Positions 1 to 8,929 of a stretch of 64,000 nucleotides of DNA are shown here, in pieces (the stretch's first letter is position 1; each line of letters begins with the position of its first letter). A model generated the notes under the pieces. It was not told the origin of the DNA, made no database searches, and saw nothing but the letters and a program-made list of their open reading frames with translations. The translations under genes and the position numbers were made by a program. Source of the stretch: Bdellovibrio sp. BCCA (GTDB taxonomy: Bacteria; Bdellovibrionota; Bdellovibrionia; Bdellovibrionales; Bdellovibrionaceae); NCBI RefSeq assembly GCF_037996825.1, contig NZ_JBBNAC010000001.1, positions 2,976,001 to 3,040,000 of the forward strand, given 5' to 3'.

Positions 1-446
1 CCGGAAATCTGGCTTGGTAGTTTGTTAAAATGTTTGGCCTCCAAACCGACTTGCAGAAGTTTTTCTTCCGCTATACGAAGGACCTGTGCCTCTTTCAAAT
101 CACGACGGTGCTCAAAAAGAGGAAAACAAACATTTTCAAGAACGGTCATATCGTCAAACAAAGCGGCCGATTGAAAAAGAACTCCGAAGTTGCAGCGGAA
201 TTTCGTCAATTCGTCTTCAGACAATTTACTGATGTCAGTTCCTAAAACTTCCACTGTGCCCGACGTCGGCTTGAAAAGACCGAGCAAGTGTTTCAGCATC
301 ACGCTTTTTCCGGTTCCGGAAAAACCGATGATCGCCGTCAAACTTCCCTTGGGAATTTCCAAGTTGATCCCTTTAAGGATGAACTCTTTTCCTCCATCGA
401 AAGATTTTTTTACGTCACGAAGTGAGACTGCGGATTCAACACTCAT
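1..446 (-). CDS. mlaF: MlaF-type ABC transporter ATPase, partial (3' end outside window)
   Basis: ATP-binding subunit of a phospholipid/toluene-tolerance (Mla) ABC importer at the inner membrane. About 148 N-terminal residues are present. Reading from the ATG at 446, the protein shows a beta-strand start (VSLRDVKKSF), a Walker A loop GFSGTGKS near residue 40, and a Q-loop LFQSAALFDDMTVLENV, which is typical of MlaF. The frame runs off the window at LPSQIS, just before the expected ABC signature. The ATG shares one base with the stop codon of the MlaE-type gene (TGATG), so the two are translationally coupled. An MlaD-type substrate-binding gene would be expected beyond position 1. The family assignment is strong; the transported lipid is not visible from sequence. 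Confidence 0.88.
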   Translation of the reverse strand, partial: MSVESAVSLRDVKKSFDGGKEFILKGINLEIPKGSLTAIIGFSGTGKSVMLKHLLGLFKPTSGTVEVLGTDISKLSEDELTKFRCNFGVLFQSAALFDDMTVLENVCFPLFEHRRDLKEAQVLRIAEEKLLQVGLEAKHFNKLPSQIS

Positions 447-1276
447 CACGAAATTCCCATCACGTTGTAGTAGAAACGAATCAAGTTGGTTACGAAGTAA
501 TCAAGAATAATGATACCGACCATGCTTTGCACGACGCCTTGGTTTGTGGCATCACCCACACCTTTTGCTCCGCCCGTCGTATTAAAACCACGGAAGGTGC
601 AAATCACTGCGAAGTAAATTCCAAAGACCATGCCTTTGAAAAGACCTTCGTTGATGTGTTTGACCTCGATAAAATCCGCGATCTTTTGCCAGAACACGGC
701 TTCGTCAAGTTGCACGAGTTTCACACAAAGAAAATAACTTCCCAGCATCGCAACGAAGTCAAAAACCGCAACGAGCAAAGGCATGCAAATCACAGCCGCG
801 ACAATACGTGGAGAGATCAAATACTGTTTTGTATTCACACCCATGACGTCAAGCGCATCGATTTGTTCATTTACGCGCATGGTTCCCAAACGTGCCGCCA
901 TCGCACCACCTGCGCGTGCAGCAACAATAAGACCTGTCAAAACCGGTCCCAATTCACGCGTGATACCCAGAGCCACTGTGGGGCCCACCATGTTCACGGC
1001 ATTGAAGAGTTTAAAGCCCAAATAAAGTTGGAACGACAAAGCCAACCCTGTGAAAATTCCCGTCAGACAAATAATACCGATGGATTGATTGCCGACGAAT
1101 TCCATATGACGAATGATTTCAGGAAAGCGTGACGGCTTTGCGAAAATCAAACGCACACTTTCGTTAAAAAATAAAACCACACGCCCCGTCTCAGTGATCA
1201 CACCGCGGGTCATTTTCAAGGCAAAGGCGCCGACTCCCGAAATAAAGCTGAATATATTGTGTGATGCAGTTTCCAC
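446..1276 (-). CDS. mlaE: MlaE-type ABC transporter permease
   Basis: Integral inner-membrane permease of the Mla lipid transport family (276 residues). The family block is clear: EFVGNQS, then ALGITRELGPVLTGLIVAAR, and AARLGTMRVNEQIDALDVMG followed by YLISPR. Several hydrophobic segments cover residues 50-270. The start is a GTG at 1276 whose G is the last base of the alr stop (TAGTG), with an AAGG a few bases upstream. The gene is therefore coupled to alr before it and to mlaF after it. It lies in an operon with a histidine kinase, a degenerate GGDEF protein and alanine racemase, which ties envelope lipid traffic to signalling and peptidoglycan precursor supply. That link is inference from order only. 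Confidence 0.9.
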   Translation of the reverse strand: METASHNIFSFISGVGAFALKMTRGVITETGRVVLFFNESVRLIFAKPSRFPEIIRHMEFVGNQSIGIICLTGIFTGLALSFQLYLGFKLFNAVNMVGPTVALGITRELGPVLTGLIVAARAGGAMAARLGTMRVNEQIDALDVMGVNTKQYLISPRIVAAVICMPLLVAVFDFVAMLGSYFLCVKLVQLDEAVFWQKIADFIEVKHINEGLFKGMVFGIYFAVICTFRGFNTTGGAKGVGDATNQGVVQSMVGIIILDYFVTNLIRFYYNVMGIS

Positions 1277-2445
1277 TACGCCTTCTCCCCGGTATAAATA
1301 CGCGGCACTCTTTCACCGACACTTGTGAGCATTTCCCAAGTGATGGTCTTTGCCTGTTGAGCGAGCTCTTCAGGTGAAAGAAAATTTCCATCGGACCCAA
1401 AACCAAATAGTGTGACTTCCTGGTCTTTAAAATCTTTGAGATCTTTTCCCTGCACCACATCTGTCACATCCAACATCAGATAGTCCATACAAATATTTCC
1501 AACCACTGGTACGCGTTGCCCTGCAAAGAGCACGTGTCCTTGATTGGAAAGAATGCGGTGGTAACCGTCTGCATAACCGATAGGCACAACAGCAATCACA
1601 GAGTCTCTTTGCGCTTTCCATGTGCCGCTGTAGGAAACAGTTTCTCCGGTTTTGATTTGACGGTAAGTTCCCACTTGCGATTTCAAACTCATCACAGGTT
1701 TTAAATCACAGATGTTTTTGTCTGCTAATGGATTATAGCCGTAAATCATCAGGCCCGGTCGCATTCCCCACTCTTGCAATACCAAAGGATGGTTCTCGGG
1801 AACGCTCTTTTTTTGCAAAGCAAGTAAACTCAGAATTCCGGCGCTATTGAGGGAATGACTGAAGATATCGAACGGTTTAAAAACTTCGCTTACGTGATGA
1901 AGCTTAAGAAGTTGTTCAGCACTGTGCCCTTTTTCAGAAACGGCGTCTTCGCCGTTAAACAAATGAGTCACAAGAGCTTTCAAACGGATTTTTTTATTCT
2001 GCCACAAACGCTCAAAAAGTTTTTGTGCTTCTTCCGGACGGAATCCCAAACGATTCATGCCCGTATCAAATTTTAAGTGAATGCCAACAGGTGAAGCCGC
2101 CACAGCTTCAAGGTGCTCGATATGTTCCCAAGTGCTCACCACCGGAGTCATACCGTATTGAATAATTTTTTCTGCACCCTCGCTATCAAAGCCGCGAAAG
2201 ATCAAAATCTCAGCCTTCACTCCAGAATCACGAAGCAAAAGACCTTCTTCGATCAAACACACGCCCAGGTGTTTGATTCCTTTTTTTTCCAGAAAAAGTG
2301 CCAATTGCGCGTCACCATGTCCGTAGGCATTGGCCTTGACCATGGGACAAAGGAATCTATTCGGAAATGCTTCCTGCAGCACACGAACATTGTGCGCTAA
2401 ATGATCTAAATTAATTTCCGCAAAAGTGCGACGGTACATTTCCAT
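1276..2445 (-). CDS. alr: Alanine racemase
   Basis: PLP-dependent cytoplasmic enzyme interconverting L- and D-alanine for peptidoglycan (389 residues, a normal length). The PLP lysine sits in the family motif MVKANAYGHGD (about K37). The second catalytic region VSYSGTW and the block VVPIGYADGY are present in the C-terminal half, with the usual late motif GNICMDYLMLDV. ATG at 2445 is taken as start; a second ATG two codons on (2439) is equally possible. The gene is 27 bases downstream of the GGDEF-like gene and overlaps the next gene by one base. Nothing appears to be missing from the active site. Confidence 0.95.
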   Translation of the reverse strand: MEMYRRTFAEINLDHLAHNVRVLQEAFPNRFLCPMVKANAYGHGDAQLALFLEKKGIKHLGVCLIEEGLLLRDSGVKAEILIFRGFDSEGAEKIIQYGMTPVVSTWEHIEHLEAVAASPVGIHLKFDTGMNRLGFRPEEAQKLFERLWQNKKIRLKALVTHLFNGEDAVSEKGHSAEQLLKLHHVSEVFKPFDIFSHSLNSAGILSLLALQKKSVPENHPLVLQEWGMRPGLMIYGYNPLADKNICDLKPVMSLKSQVGTYRQIKTGETVSYSGTWKAQRDSVIAVVPIGYADGYHRILSNQGHVLFAGQRVPVVGNICMDYLMLDVTDVVQGKDLKDFKDQEVTLFGFGSDGNFLSPEELAQQAKTITWEMLTSVGERVPRIYTGEKA

Positions 2446-2472
2446 TAAAATCTAATTTCCCGTTTATGCTGT

Positions 2473-3966
2473 CTACTCTGCAGGAACTTCAAACTCAGGT
2501 CGGTGAGTTTCAGGCGCCTTGTAGAGACAGATTTTATTTCCGCCTTTGTCAGTGATGTGCAACAACGCTTTGGTCGCTGACTCATCCAACGTCTTCGCTG
2601 AATCGCAAAGAGACGGATACTCACTGATTCCCAGGCTGATAGAAACTTTCATTCCATTATCCATAAACGACGTGCCTTCGATAATTCGGCGCAGGCGTTC
2701 TGCACGTAAGGCAGCGCCCTTCTTCGGACAGTGAGGCAAGATCATCGCCATTTCATTGGCCGCCGTTCGACAAGTCACATCGTTGGTTCTGCTAGTCTTA
2801 GTGATGATCGTTGCGACTGATTTTAGCAACTCATCTTTCACCGCTTCTCCTAAAGACGACTCAATCTCATAAATATCGTCCAGGGCCACTTTCACAACCG
2901 AGATCGGTTGCTTCAAGCGACGCGCACGCGACACTTCATCACCCAAGACTTTGTGATAGTAATTGCGATTGTAGAGTTCAGTGACGAAGTCTTGAACTTC
3001 CAACGAGTCTACTTTTTTCTCCAAAGCGAAATTCACGTAACAAAGAGACATCAAAGTGAATTCTTCATTGAGAGTGGCAATTTCACCCGAGGTTAAACTG
3101 CCCGAATAAACAAAGAGGCCTTCCAAAGCATTATGCGCATACAAAGGCAAAGCTTTCGGAGGATTGAATTTGAAAGCCTCAATAAGCATATCTGAAAAAC
3201 GCGCCGGCAAAAGACCCATCGCCATTTGCGCGCTGAGATCTTTCATGTCGTTTGATTCAAGCTGAACACCGACACCTTGAATATCAGATGCTGGAATTCC
3301 TTGCGCATGTGTCGCCACAAAGGAGCGCACGGAAGGAAGGAATTTAAAGAACACGCAAAGTGTACCTGCTTGAAGGTGATTCAAATATTTTTGAATCAGG
3401 TCTTCTTTGCTTTGAGCGGTACGATACTCCGTGATTCGCATCGCGATGGATGGAGTCACGACTTTTTCGGCTTCCACTTTCTTCATGCTCGTGACAGCTG
3501 CGGAATGAATCTCTTCCATTTTTTCTTTCGTGGCATTGAGATCGTCAAAAAGCTGCTCGTTTTGATAAGTCAGGTAAATTTTTTCACAGGCACGATCGAC
3601 AGACCAAACAATGCGCGACTCTAAAGCCGCTTTTTCATCGGAAATTACATCGACAAAACCGTGGCTGTTGTACTGAGCTAAAATATCAAACTGACCCACA
3701 GAAGAAATCGCGATGAAACGAATCTCATCATTGATTTCCTGAACCAGAGTTACAAAGTCGCTTAATGATCCGGCCAACGCCGCCGTTGAAAATACCAGAA
3801 GATGCGGAGGGTTTTCTCGCAGTCTTTGTTCTAAAGTTTCGGGATCTTGAAAGTAATAAGCATCATATCCGGCTTGCGAAAGATACACTTTCGCAGAGGC
3901 CCCCAGATCCACGTCTGTGGTGAATACATAAACTGTAAACTGAGAACTATAATCGCGAATATTCAA
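2473..3966 (-). CDS. Pseudo-receiver / degenerate GGDEF protein, likely c-di-GMP effector
   Basis: Cytoplasmic signalling protein of 497 residues. Residues 10-125 have a response-regulator-like fold, but the phospho-acceptor position reads HLLVFST (S60) instead of an Asp, so it is probably a pseudo-receiver. A central GAF-like or unknown region follows. The C-terminal GGDEF domain (about 335-485) has AANEM at 402-406 in place of GGDEF and VTELYNRNYY for the usual LTGLxNRRxF, so cyclase activity is unlikely. An RxxD inhibitory-site motif (R393-D396) is kept at exactly the canonical distance. The start is a TTG at 3966, immediately after the kinase stop, with AAAGAGG six bases upstream and no close ATG. 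Degenerate GGDEF receptors such as CdgA are known in Bdellovibrio; orthology is not claimed. Confidence 0.82.
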   Translation of the reverse strand: MNIRDYSSQFTVYVFTTDVDLGASAKVYLSQAGYDAYYFQDPETLEQRLRENPPHLLVFSTAALAGSLSDFVTLVQEINDEIRFIAISSVGQFDILAQYNSHGFVDVISDEKAALESRIVWSVDRACEKIYLTYQNEQLFDDLNATKEKMEEIHSAAVTSMKKVEAEKVVTPSIAMRITEYRTAQSKEDLIQKYLNHLQAGTLCVFFKFLPSVRSFVATHAQGIPASDIQGVGVQLESNDMKDLSAQMAMGLLPARFSDMLIEAFKFNPPKALPLYAHNALEGLFVYSGSLTSGEIATLNEEFTLMSLCYVNFALEKKVDSLEVQDFVTELYNRNYYHKVLGDEVSRARRLKQPISVVKVALDDIYEIESSLGEAVKDELLKSVATIITKTSRTNDVTCRTAANEMAMILPHCPKKGAALRAERLRRIIEGTSFMDNGMKVSISLGISEYPSLCDSAKTLDESATKALLHITDKGGNKICLYKAPETHRPEFEVPAE

Positions 3967-6240
3967 TTAAATCCTCTTTCCAGGTCGACGAATCTCAACG
4001 TGATAACCATCTAACTTCGAAGTTTTTTGTTTCGCGGGTCCTTTAGGTGGAGCAATGAAATTCACCGGAGTTAGTTCATCATCCATCGCGGCAAGTTCCG
4101 CACTCGTTGGAGTTCCCAAGCCTTCAGCCGCAGCAACCACTGGTGCCGCCGTCACTTCTTCAACAACAGGCGTTTCTACAACTTGAACGACAGGAGCCGG
4201 AGCCGCTTTGGCTTTTGGTGCCTCTCCTAAGAATCCATCAATGAACGTTAATTCATCATCGTTAAACAAACTCACAGGCTCTGATTTTTTCGGCGGTGGA
4301 GGAATATTTGGCTTCACTGGCTCCGCAGGCGCTTCTACGACAGGAGCTGCCGCAACAACCGTTGGCATTTCTGTTTCCGGTTCTGATGTTTCAACAGCGT
4401 CATGAACAGGTGTTGCTTCTGGAAGCTCTAAAAGATTGTCGATGTTCACATCCAATGGCGATGGAGGCGGTGTTTGTGCGCGCACTTCGGCAAACTGGAA
4501 TTCCGCCTCTTCGCGATGAACAGATTCTTCTTTCAACTGAGGCAACTCTGGAGAAATCATCACTACTTCTTCCTTTACTTCCGGCGCTTTTAATACAGCT
4601 TGAGTTTGAAGTTTTCTAAAGAGCACGATCATCTTCGTTCCCTGACCACGCTGCGACTCCACACGAACTTCGGCGTCGTGTTCTTTTAAAATTCCAAACG
4701 CCACTGAAAGACCTAAGCCCATGTGATTATGGAAAGAACGAGTCGTAAAGAAAGGATCAAAGATTTTTTCTACGTTCGCAGCCTCAATGCCTTCACCGGA
4801 ATCTTCAATCACCATGTGAATGCCTTCAGCATCTTCAAACAAGTCCACTTTCACTTCTTTTTTCGCCATTCGTTCCATGGCTTCCACAGAGTTTTGCAGA
4901 ATGTTTGTCATGGCACGAATGATCGCATCGACGTGAAGATCAATTGCTGAAGTGTCTTGAATGTTTTTCGTAAGCTTCACGCCTTTTTGAGCGAAGAGTG
5001 GCTCCAGACTTTTCAGCGCTTTCACCAACGGGCCTTCCACTTTCATGGAATTCTTTTCTTTCACTTCTTCGCCCGCGTATCCCAAAAGTTTGTCAAGAAT
5101 TCCACGGGCCGCTCTTGTTTCACGGATGATCGAATCCGTGCTTTGCGTGACATCTTCACCTGGTTCTTTGGCAAGAATCATTTGCGAATAACCAAGAATG
5201 GAAGCCAAAGGTCCGCGCATTTCATGGGCCAACGCTGAAGCCACACGCATGGACGCTTCCACTTTTTCTTTTTGCGCCACTTCAGGATCAAGAGCGACGA
5301 CTTTTTCTGGAATTGCCGGAGCTGCTGGCTTTGCTTTGGCTTCCGCAAGTTCCGTTTCAAGCTTGTCGATTTGCTTTTCCGTAGGAACGATGATGAGCAA
5401 AGAGCCCGCGATTCCAACAAGAGCCAAACCGCATCCCATGAGCAAGAACTGCCACCAAAGACCTGTGCGGCCTTTCATAGTTTCATTTAAAGGCGCTGAA
5501 CTTAGAACTAACAAATTACTTTGCGGAACCATTTCATACATTCCGTAAAGATCACCGCTTTTCAATTTGTAAGTGTTGCTTCCATGCGAAGAACCACTTT
5601 GTTGAGCATCTTTGAAAACAGGATCGTCACGCATCACCGTTCCCAAGTATTCAGGCACCGAGTGACCGACCGTCAGACCTGTGGATGTAACAATCGAAAA
5701 AGAACTCAAAGCACCTCTTTGTGCATCAATCAAAGATTGAAAAACTTCGCCAGAGCCAATAAGGGCGTAAGCTTTGTTTCCCTCTAAGAAAACCAAAGCC
5801 ACATAGCGACCGTGTTGAGAATCTTGAAAAGGTTTTACGTAAAAACGCAAATCAGAAGTGCGCCCCGCGATGGAACCCACTGCGGATTTTACAAACTCTT
5901 TTGTCCAATTTGCCGCTTTAGAATTTTCTTTTGTTAATAAAACTTGCGGCTCAAGATTTGAACCACTCACGGAAAAAGACGCCGCCGCATAGTAAGGCGC
6001 CAATGAATTCCAATTCAATTTTCCTTTTTGGAAATTATCCGCACTGAAAGTAGAAACAACTCTTTGCAAAGATTTAAGTTCTGTTGCTAAAGAGCGGTTC
6101 ATGGCACCAAGCTGAGTGCGCGTTTGCGCTTCCACCCAACTCATCCGGTCGCCATACACAAAGCTGTCTGTGCGCCATAAAACTGCGCCAATAAATACGG
6201 CTGCAACGGCAACTAAAACGGCGATGAGTTTTACTTTCAT
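3967..6240 (-). CDS. Membrane sensor histidine kinase with long Pro/Glu-rich tail
   Basis: 757-residue inner-membrane sensor. A transmembrane segment at about 4-22 is followed by a periplasmic sensor region (to about 258) and a second membrane segment (about 261-285). The HisKA domain has the H-box LAHEMRGPLAS (H339). The HATPase has N-box NILQNSVEAM (446-455), G1 DSGEGI (480-485) and G2 GLGLS (508-512). Residues 555-757 form a low-complexity tail rich in Pro, Glu, Ala and Val, unusual for a kinase and possibly a docking region. No response regulator is adjacent; the next gene carries only a pseudo-receiver. Start ATG 6240 has GGAGGG nine bases upstream. It is the first gene of the operon running to mlaF. 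The signal sensed is unknown. Confidence 0.85.
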   Translation of the reverse strand: MKVKLIAVLVAVAAVFIGAVLWRTDSFVYGDRMSWVEAQTRTQLGAMNRSLATELKSLQRVVSTFSADNFQKGKLNWNSLAPYYAAASFSVSGSNLEPQVLLTKENSKAANWTKEFVKSAVGSIAGRTSDLRFYVKPFQDSQHGRYVALVFLEGNKAYALIGSGEVFQSLIDAQRGALSSFSIVTSTGLTVGHSVPEYLGTVMRDDPVFKDAQQSGSSHGSNTYKLKSGDLYGMYEMVPQSNLLVLSSAPLNETMKGRTGLWWQFLLMGCGLALVGIAGSLLIIVPTEKQIDKLETELAEAKAKPAAPAIPEKVVALDPEVAQKEKVEASMRVASALAHEMRGPLASILGYSQMILAKEPGEDVTQSTDSIIRETRAARGILDKLLGYAGEEVKEKNSMKVEGPLVKALKSLEPLFAQKGVKLTKNIQDTSAIDLHVDAIIRAMTNILQNSVEAMERMAKKEVKVDLFEDAEGIHMVIEDSGEGIEAANVEKIFDPFFTTRSFHNHMGLGLSVAFGILKEHDAEVRVESQRGQGTKMIVLFRKLQTQAVLKAPEVKEEVVMISPELPQLKEESVHREEAEFQFAEVRAQTPPPSPLDVNIDNLLELPEATPVHDAVETSEPETEMPTVVAAAPVVEAPAEPVKPNIPPPPKKSEPVSLFNDDELTFIDGFLGEAPKAKAAPAPVVQVVETPVVEEVTAAPVVAAAEGLGTPTSAELAAMDDELTPVNFIAPPKGPAKQKTSKLDGYHVEIRRPGKRI

Positions 6241-6424
6241 TAAACGAGTCCCTCCGCGGCGGAGGCCGGCAGTGCCGTAGCGCCCATGCGCGTAGGCTGA
6301 AGCAGCTCTTCTTGATCTGCCTCAACAAACCGACCCCATTGATATTATTGTAGTTTTAGAAAGTGATAAGATGCAAGTAAGAGTCCTTTGCAAATGCCAT
6401 TAAAAGGAGTAGAAGATCGTCACT
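6241..6424. promoter_or_regulatory. Divergent promoter region between sensor kinase and nadB
   Basis: This 184-base gap separates two divergent transcription units and must hold promoters for both. On the + side an A/T-rich stretch at 6336-6372 precedes nadB, but no clear -35/-10 pair stands out. The kinase ribosome-binding site GGAGGG lies within the palindrome at 6251-6265. No small gene was found. Confidence 0.4.
6251..6265. repeat. Perfect 15-base palindrome covering the kinase ribosome-binding site
   Basis: CCTCCGC-G-GCGGAGG is a perfect inverted repeat with one central base. On the minus strand it contains the GGAGG that serves the kinase start at 6240. It could be an operator or could hide the ribosome-binding site by pairing. 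With only one central base the innermost pairs cannot form in RNA, so a DNA-binding site is at least as likely. Confidence 0.5.
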
Positions 6425-8038
6425 ATGAGTACTCATCGTTCCGATGTTTTGATTATTGGTTCCGGCACTGCCGGGCTGGCTTTGGCCCTCAAACTTTCCT
6501 CGCAAGGAAAAGTGATTATTCTTGCGAAAGAAACTGCGGGAGGAACGAACTCCGCGATGGCCCAAGGCGGGATCTCGGCGGTGATGTCGGAGGAAGACAG
6601 TTTTGAGTCTCACATTCAGGATACTTTGGTGGCCGGTGCTGGCCTCTGCAAAGAAACTGTCGTCAGGAACTACGTCGAGCAAGCCCCTGATCGCATTCAA
6701 GATTTGATAAACTGGGGCGTTCATTTTGACGTTCGCAAACGCGGATCTGAGGAAACTAACGAAATTGATTTGACGCGCGAAGGCGGACACAGCTTCCGTC
6801 GCATTCTTCACTTTGAAGACCAAACGGGCTTGGAAATTCATCGCACTCTTTTGGCTCGCGTTCGCGAAAATCCAAACATTGTTTTGATGGAGCGTTTCTA
6901 CGCAATCGACTTGATTGTGAACAAAGAAGTCGACGCTGAGGACATGGATCCTGTTCAATGCATCGGTTGTTATGCCCTCAACAAAAATGATAACGAGGTG
7001 CATACATTTTTAGCAAAGAACACCATTCTTGCGACCGGTGGTGCTGGCAAAGTTTATCTTTACACTTCCAATTGGAGTGGCGCGACCGGTGATGGAATAG
7101 CGATGGCCTACAGAGTGGGTGCACGCATTGCGAACTTGGAGTTCATGCAATTCCATCCTACTTGCCTTTTCCATCGTGAGTCTCGCAATTTCCTAATTTC
7201 AGAAGCTTTGCGCGGCGAAGGCGGCGTTCTTATCGACAGCAAAGGCAATGCTTTTATGTCGAAGTATCACAAGCTCGGCTCGCTAGCGCCTCGTGATGTC
7301 GTCGCTCGTTCAATCGATAACGAGATGAAAAAAACCGGTGCGGAGTGTGTCTACCTGGACATGACAAAACTTGATCGTGAGTTTTTAAAAAATCGTTTCC
7401 CGACCATCTTTAATAAATGTCTTGAGTACGGCATCGACATGAGTGTGCAACCTATTCCGGTGGTTCCCGCAGCTCATTACCTGTGCGGCGGAGTGATGAC
7501 CGATTTGAATGGACGCACCGATGTTCCAGGCTTGTGGGCTATTGGTGAAACGGCATGCACGGGTCTTCACGGCGCAAATCGTTTGGCCTCCAACTCACTT
7601 TTGGAATGTTTGACGATGGCGCACAACTGCTCTGAAGAAATCAAAACTCACTGGGCTAGTTACGAATTTTTCAAAAAAGAACCGAAGCCCTGGACTCATC
7701 CGCAAGAATCCAATGATGATGAGATGATCGTTATTAATCACATGTGGGACGAGATTCGCCGCTTGATGTGGAACTACATGGGAATTCTTCGCTCTAACAA
7801 ACGTCTGGAAAGAGCACAGCACCGTCTTAAAAATATTCTGTCTGAAACAAAAGAATATTACTCCAACATGAAAATCCATTCGGACATTTTGGAGTTGCGT
7901 AACATTGCCATTGTGGCCGATTTATCCGTGGAGTGCGCCTTGCGCCGCCATGAATCGCGAGGCATTCACTATAACATCGACTATCCAGAAAAGAGCCCGC
8001 AACCTCACGATACAATCGTGGTCCGGGGCCTGATTTGA
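6425..8038 (+). CDS. nadB: L-aspartate oxidase
   Basis: FAD enzyme oxidising L-aspartate to iminoaspartate, the first step of de novo NAD synthesis (537 residues, full length). The Rossmann motif GSGTAG is at 12-17. Further family blocks are GTNSAMAQGGISAV, EGGHSFRRILHFEDQTG, and VPAAHYLCGGVMTD with GLHGANRLASNSLLE near 350-400. The C-terminal RRHESRGIHY block is also typical. ATG 6425 is used; AAGGAG lies about 18 bases upstream, rather far, so initiation may be weak. nadA and nadC are not adjacent. A stem-loop follows the stop at 8039-8066. Confidence 0.95.
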   Translation: MSTHRSDVLIIGSGTAGLALALKLSSQGKVIILAKETAGGTNSAMAQGGISAVMSEEDSFESHIQDTLVAGAGLCKETVVRNYVEQAPDRIQDLINWGVHFDVRKRGSEETNEIDLTREGGHSFRRILHFEDQTGLEIHRTLLARVRENPNIVLMERFYAIDLIVNKEVDAEDMDPVQCIGCYALNKNDNEVHTFLAKNTILATGGAGKVYLYTSNWSGATGDGIAMAYRVGARIANLEFMQFHPTCLFHRESRNFLISEALRGEGGVLIDSKGNAFMSKYHKLGSLAPRDVVARSIDNEMKKTGAECVYLDMTKLDREFLKNRFPTIFNKCLEYGIDMSVQPIPVVPAAHYLCGGVMTDLNGRTDVPGLWAIGETACTGLHGANRLASNSLLECLTMAHNCSEEIKTHWASYEFFKKEPKPWTHPQESNDDEMIVINHMWDEIRRLMWNYMGILRSNKRLERAQHRLKNILSETKEYYSNMKIHSDILELRNIAIVADLSVECALRRHESRGIHYNIDYPEKSPQPHDTIVVRGLI

Positions 8039-8066
8039 CTTGCGCCGTGAGAGCACTCACGGCAAG
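8039..8066 (+). other. Intergenic stem-loop between nadB and hydrolase gene
   Basis: GCCGTGAG-AGCA-CTCACGGC (8044-8063) is a perfect 8-bp stem with a 4-base loop, extended by CTT/AAG outside a two-base bulge. No T-run follows, so it is a poor intrinsic terminator. It lies 12 bases before the next ATG and may act as an RNA-stabilising or attenuating hairpin. Confidence 0.55.
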
Positions 8067-8077
8067 CTAAACTCAGT

Positions 8078-8929
8078 ATGTACAAAAGATCAGAAGGTTT
8101 CTTTAAAGGTTATCAAGACATCAATTTGTTCTTTCAACTTTGGGAAAATCCCGAAGCGCAAGGAACGATCATCATCACTCACGGTCACGGTGAACATTCG
8201 GAATCTTACAGCCGCTTAGTGCAAGCATTTGAAAACGACAAATGGAGTTTTTACGCTTGGGATTTGCGCGGTCACGGTCGCTCTGAAGGACGTCGTGGTT
8301 ACGTGGCGGAGTTTGATGACTATTGCCGCGATTACAAAATCTTCTTAGACATGGTGATGAAAGAAGAAAAGGTTCGCAAAGGACCTGTGATTTTGTTCTG
8401 TCACTCGATGGGCGCCTTGATTGAATTAAAAACTTTATTGCGCAATTCAGATATCGATTACACAGGCATGATTGTCAGTTCCCCGCTTTTAGGACTTTCC
8501 GTTCCAGTTCCTCTGTACAAATCCAAAGCGGCAACGATCTTTAATAAAATTCTTCCACAAATCACAATGGGAAATGAGCTTAAAAACGAAATGCTCACTC
8601 GCGATCCTGATGTGATTCGTGAATTTGAACAAGATGCCCTTCGCCACACGCGTGTGTCGCCAGGAGCGTTCTTGGGTTTCTTGGATTCATTTGAGTTTGT
8701 TCGCCCTCGCGCGAGTCACATCACCAAACCGGCATTATTTATTATTGCTGAAAACGATGAAGTGGTGAGCTCTTCAGAAGCGAAAGCTTTCTATGATAAA
8801 CTAGGAAGCGCGCAAAAAGAGATTTACATCTATCCCAACGCAAAACACGAATTGATCAACGACATCATCCGCAACACCGTTTTTGCCGATATCAAAAAGT
8901 TCTTGGATGGTTTTTTGGAGTCTAAATAA
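8078..8929 (+). CDS. Alpha/beta hydrolase, monoacylglycerol-lipase-like
   Basis: Cytoplasmic serine hydrolase of the Hydrolase_4 / monoacylglycerol lipase family (283 residues). The oxyanion motif THGHGEHSESY is near 34-44 and the family block WDLRGHGRSEGRRGY near 61-75. The nucleophile elbow reads CHSMGA (S110), with Cys in place of the usual first Gly. The remaining triad members are D227 (AENDEVV) and H257 (NAKHELI). No membrane segment or signal peptide is seen, so the substrate is probably an internal or imported lipid ester. The stop overlaps the next ATG by one base (TAATG), pairing it with a lipoprotein gene. The physiological substrate cannot be read from sequence. Confidence 0.87.
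   Translation: MYKRSEGFFKGYQDINLFFQLWENPEAQGTIIITHGHGEHSESYSRLVQAFENDKWSFYAWDLRGHGRSEGRRGYVAEFDDYCRDYKIFLDMVMKEEKVRKGPVILFCHSMGALIELKTLLRNSDIDYTGMIVSSPLLGLSVPVPLYKSKAATIFNKILPQITMGNELKNEMLTRDPDVIREFEQDALRHTRVSPGAFLGFLDSFEFVRPRASHITKPALFIIAENDEVVSSSEAKAFYDKLGSAQKEIYIYPNAKHELINDIIRNTVFADIKKFLDGFLESK

Noticed and set aside
422-1132. 236-residue + strand open frame
   Set aside because: It lies wholly opposite mlaE and is rich in His, Asn and Thr runs with no start signal; the minus-strand gene is certain.
8039-8066. Stem-loop after nadB as an intrinsic terminator
   Set aside because: There is no T-run after the stem on the coding strand; it is listed only as a hairpin.
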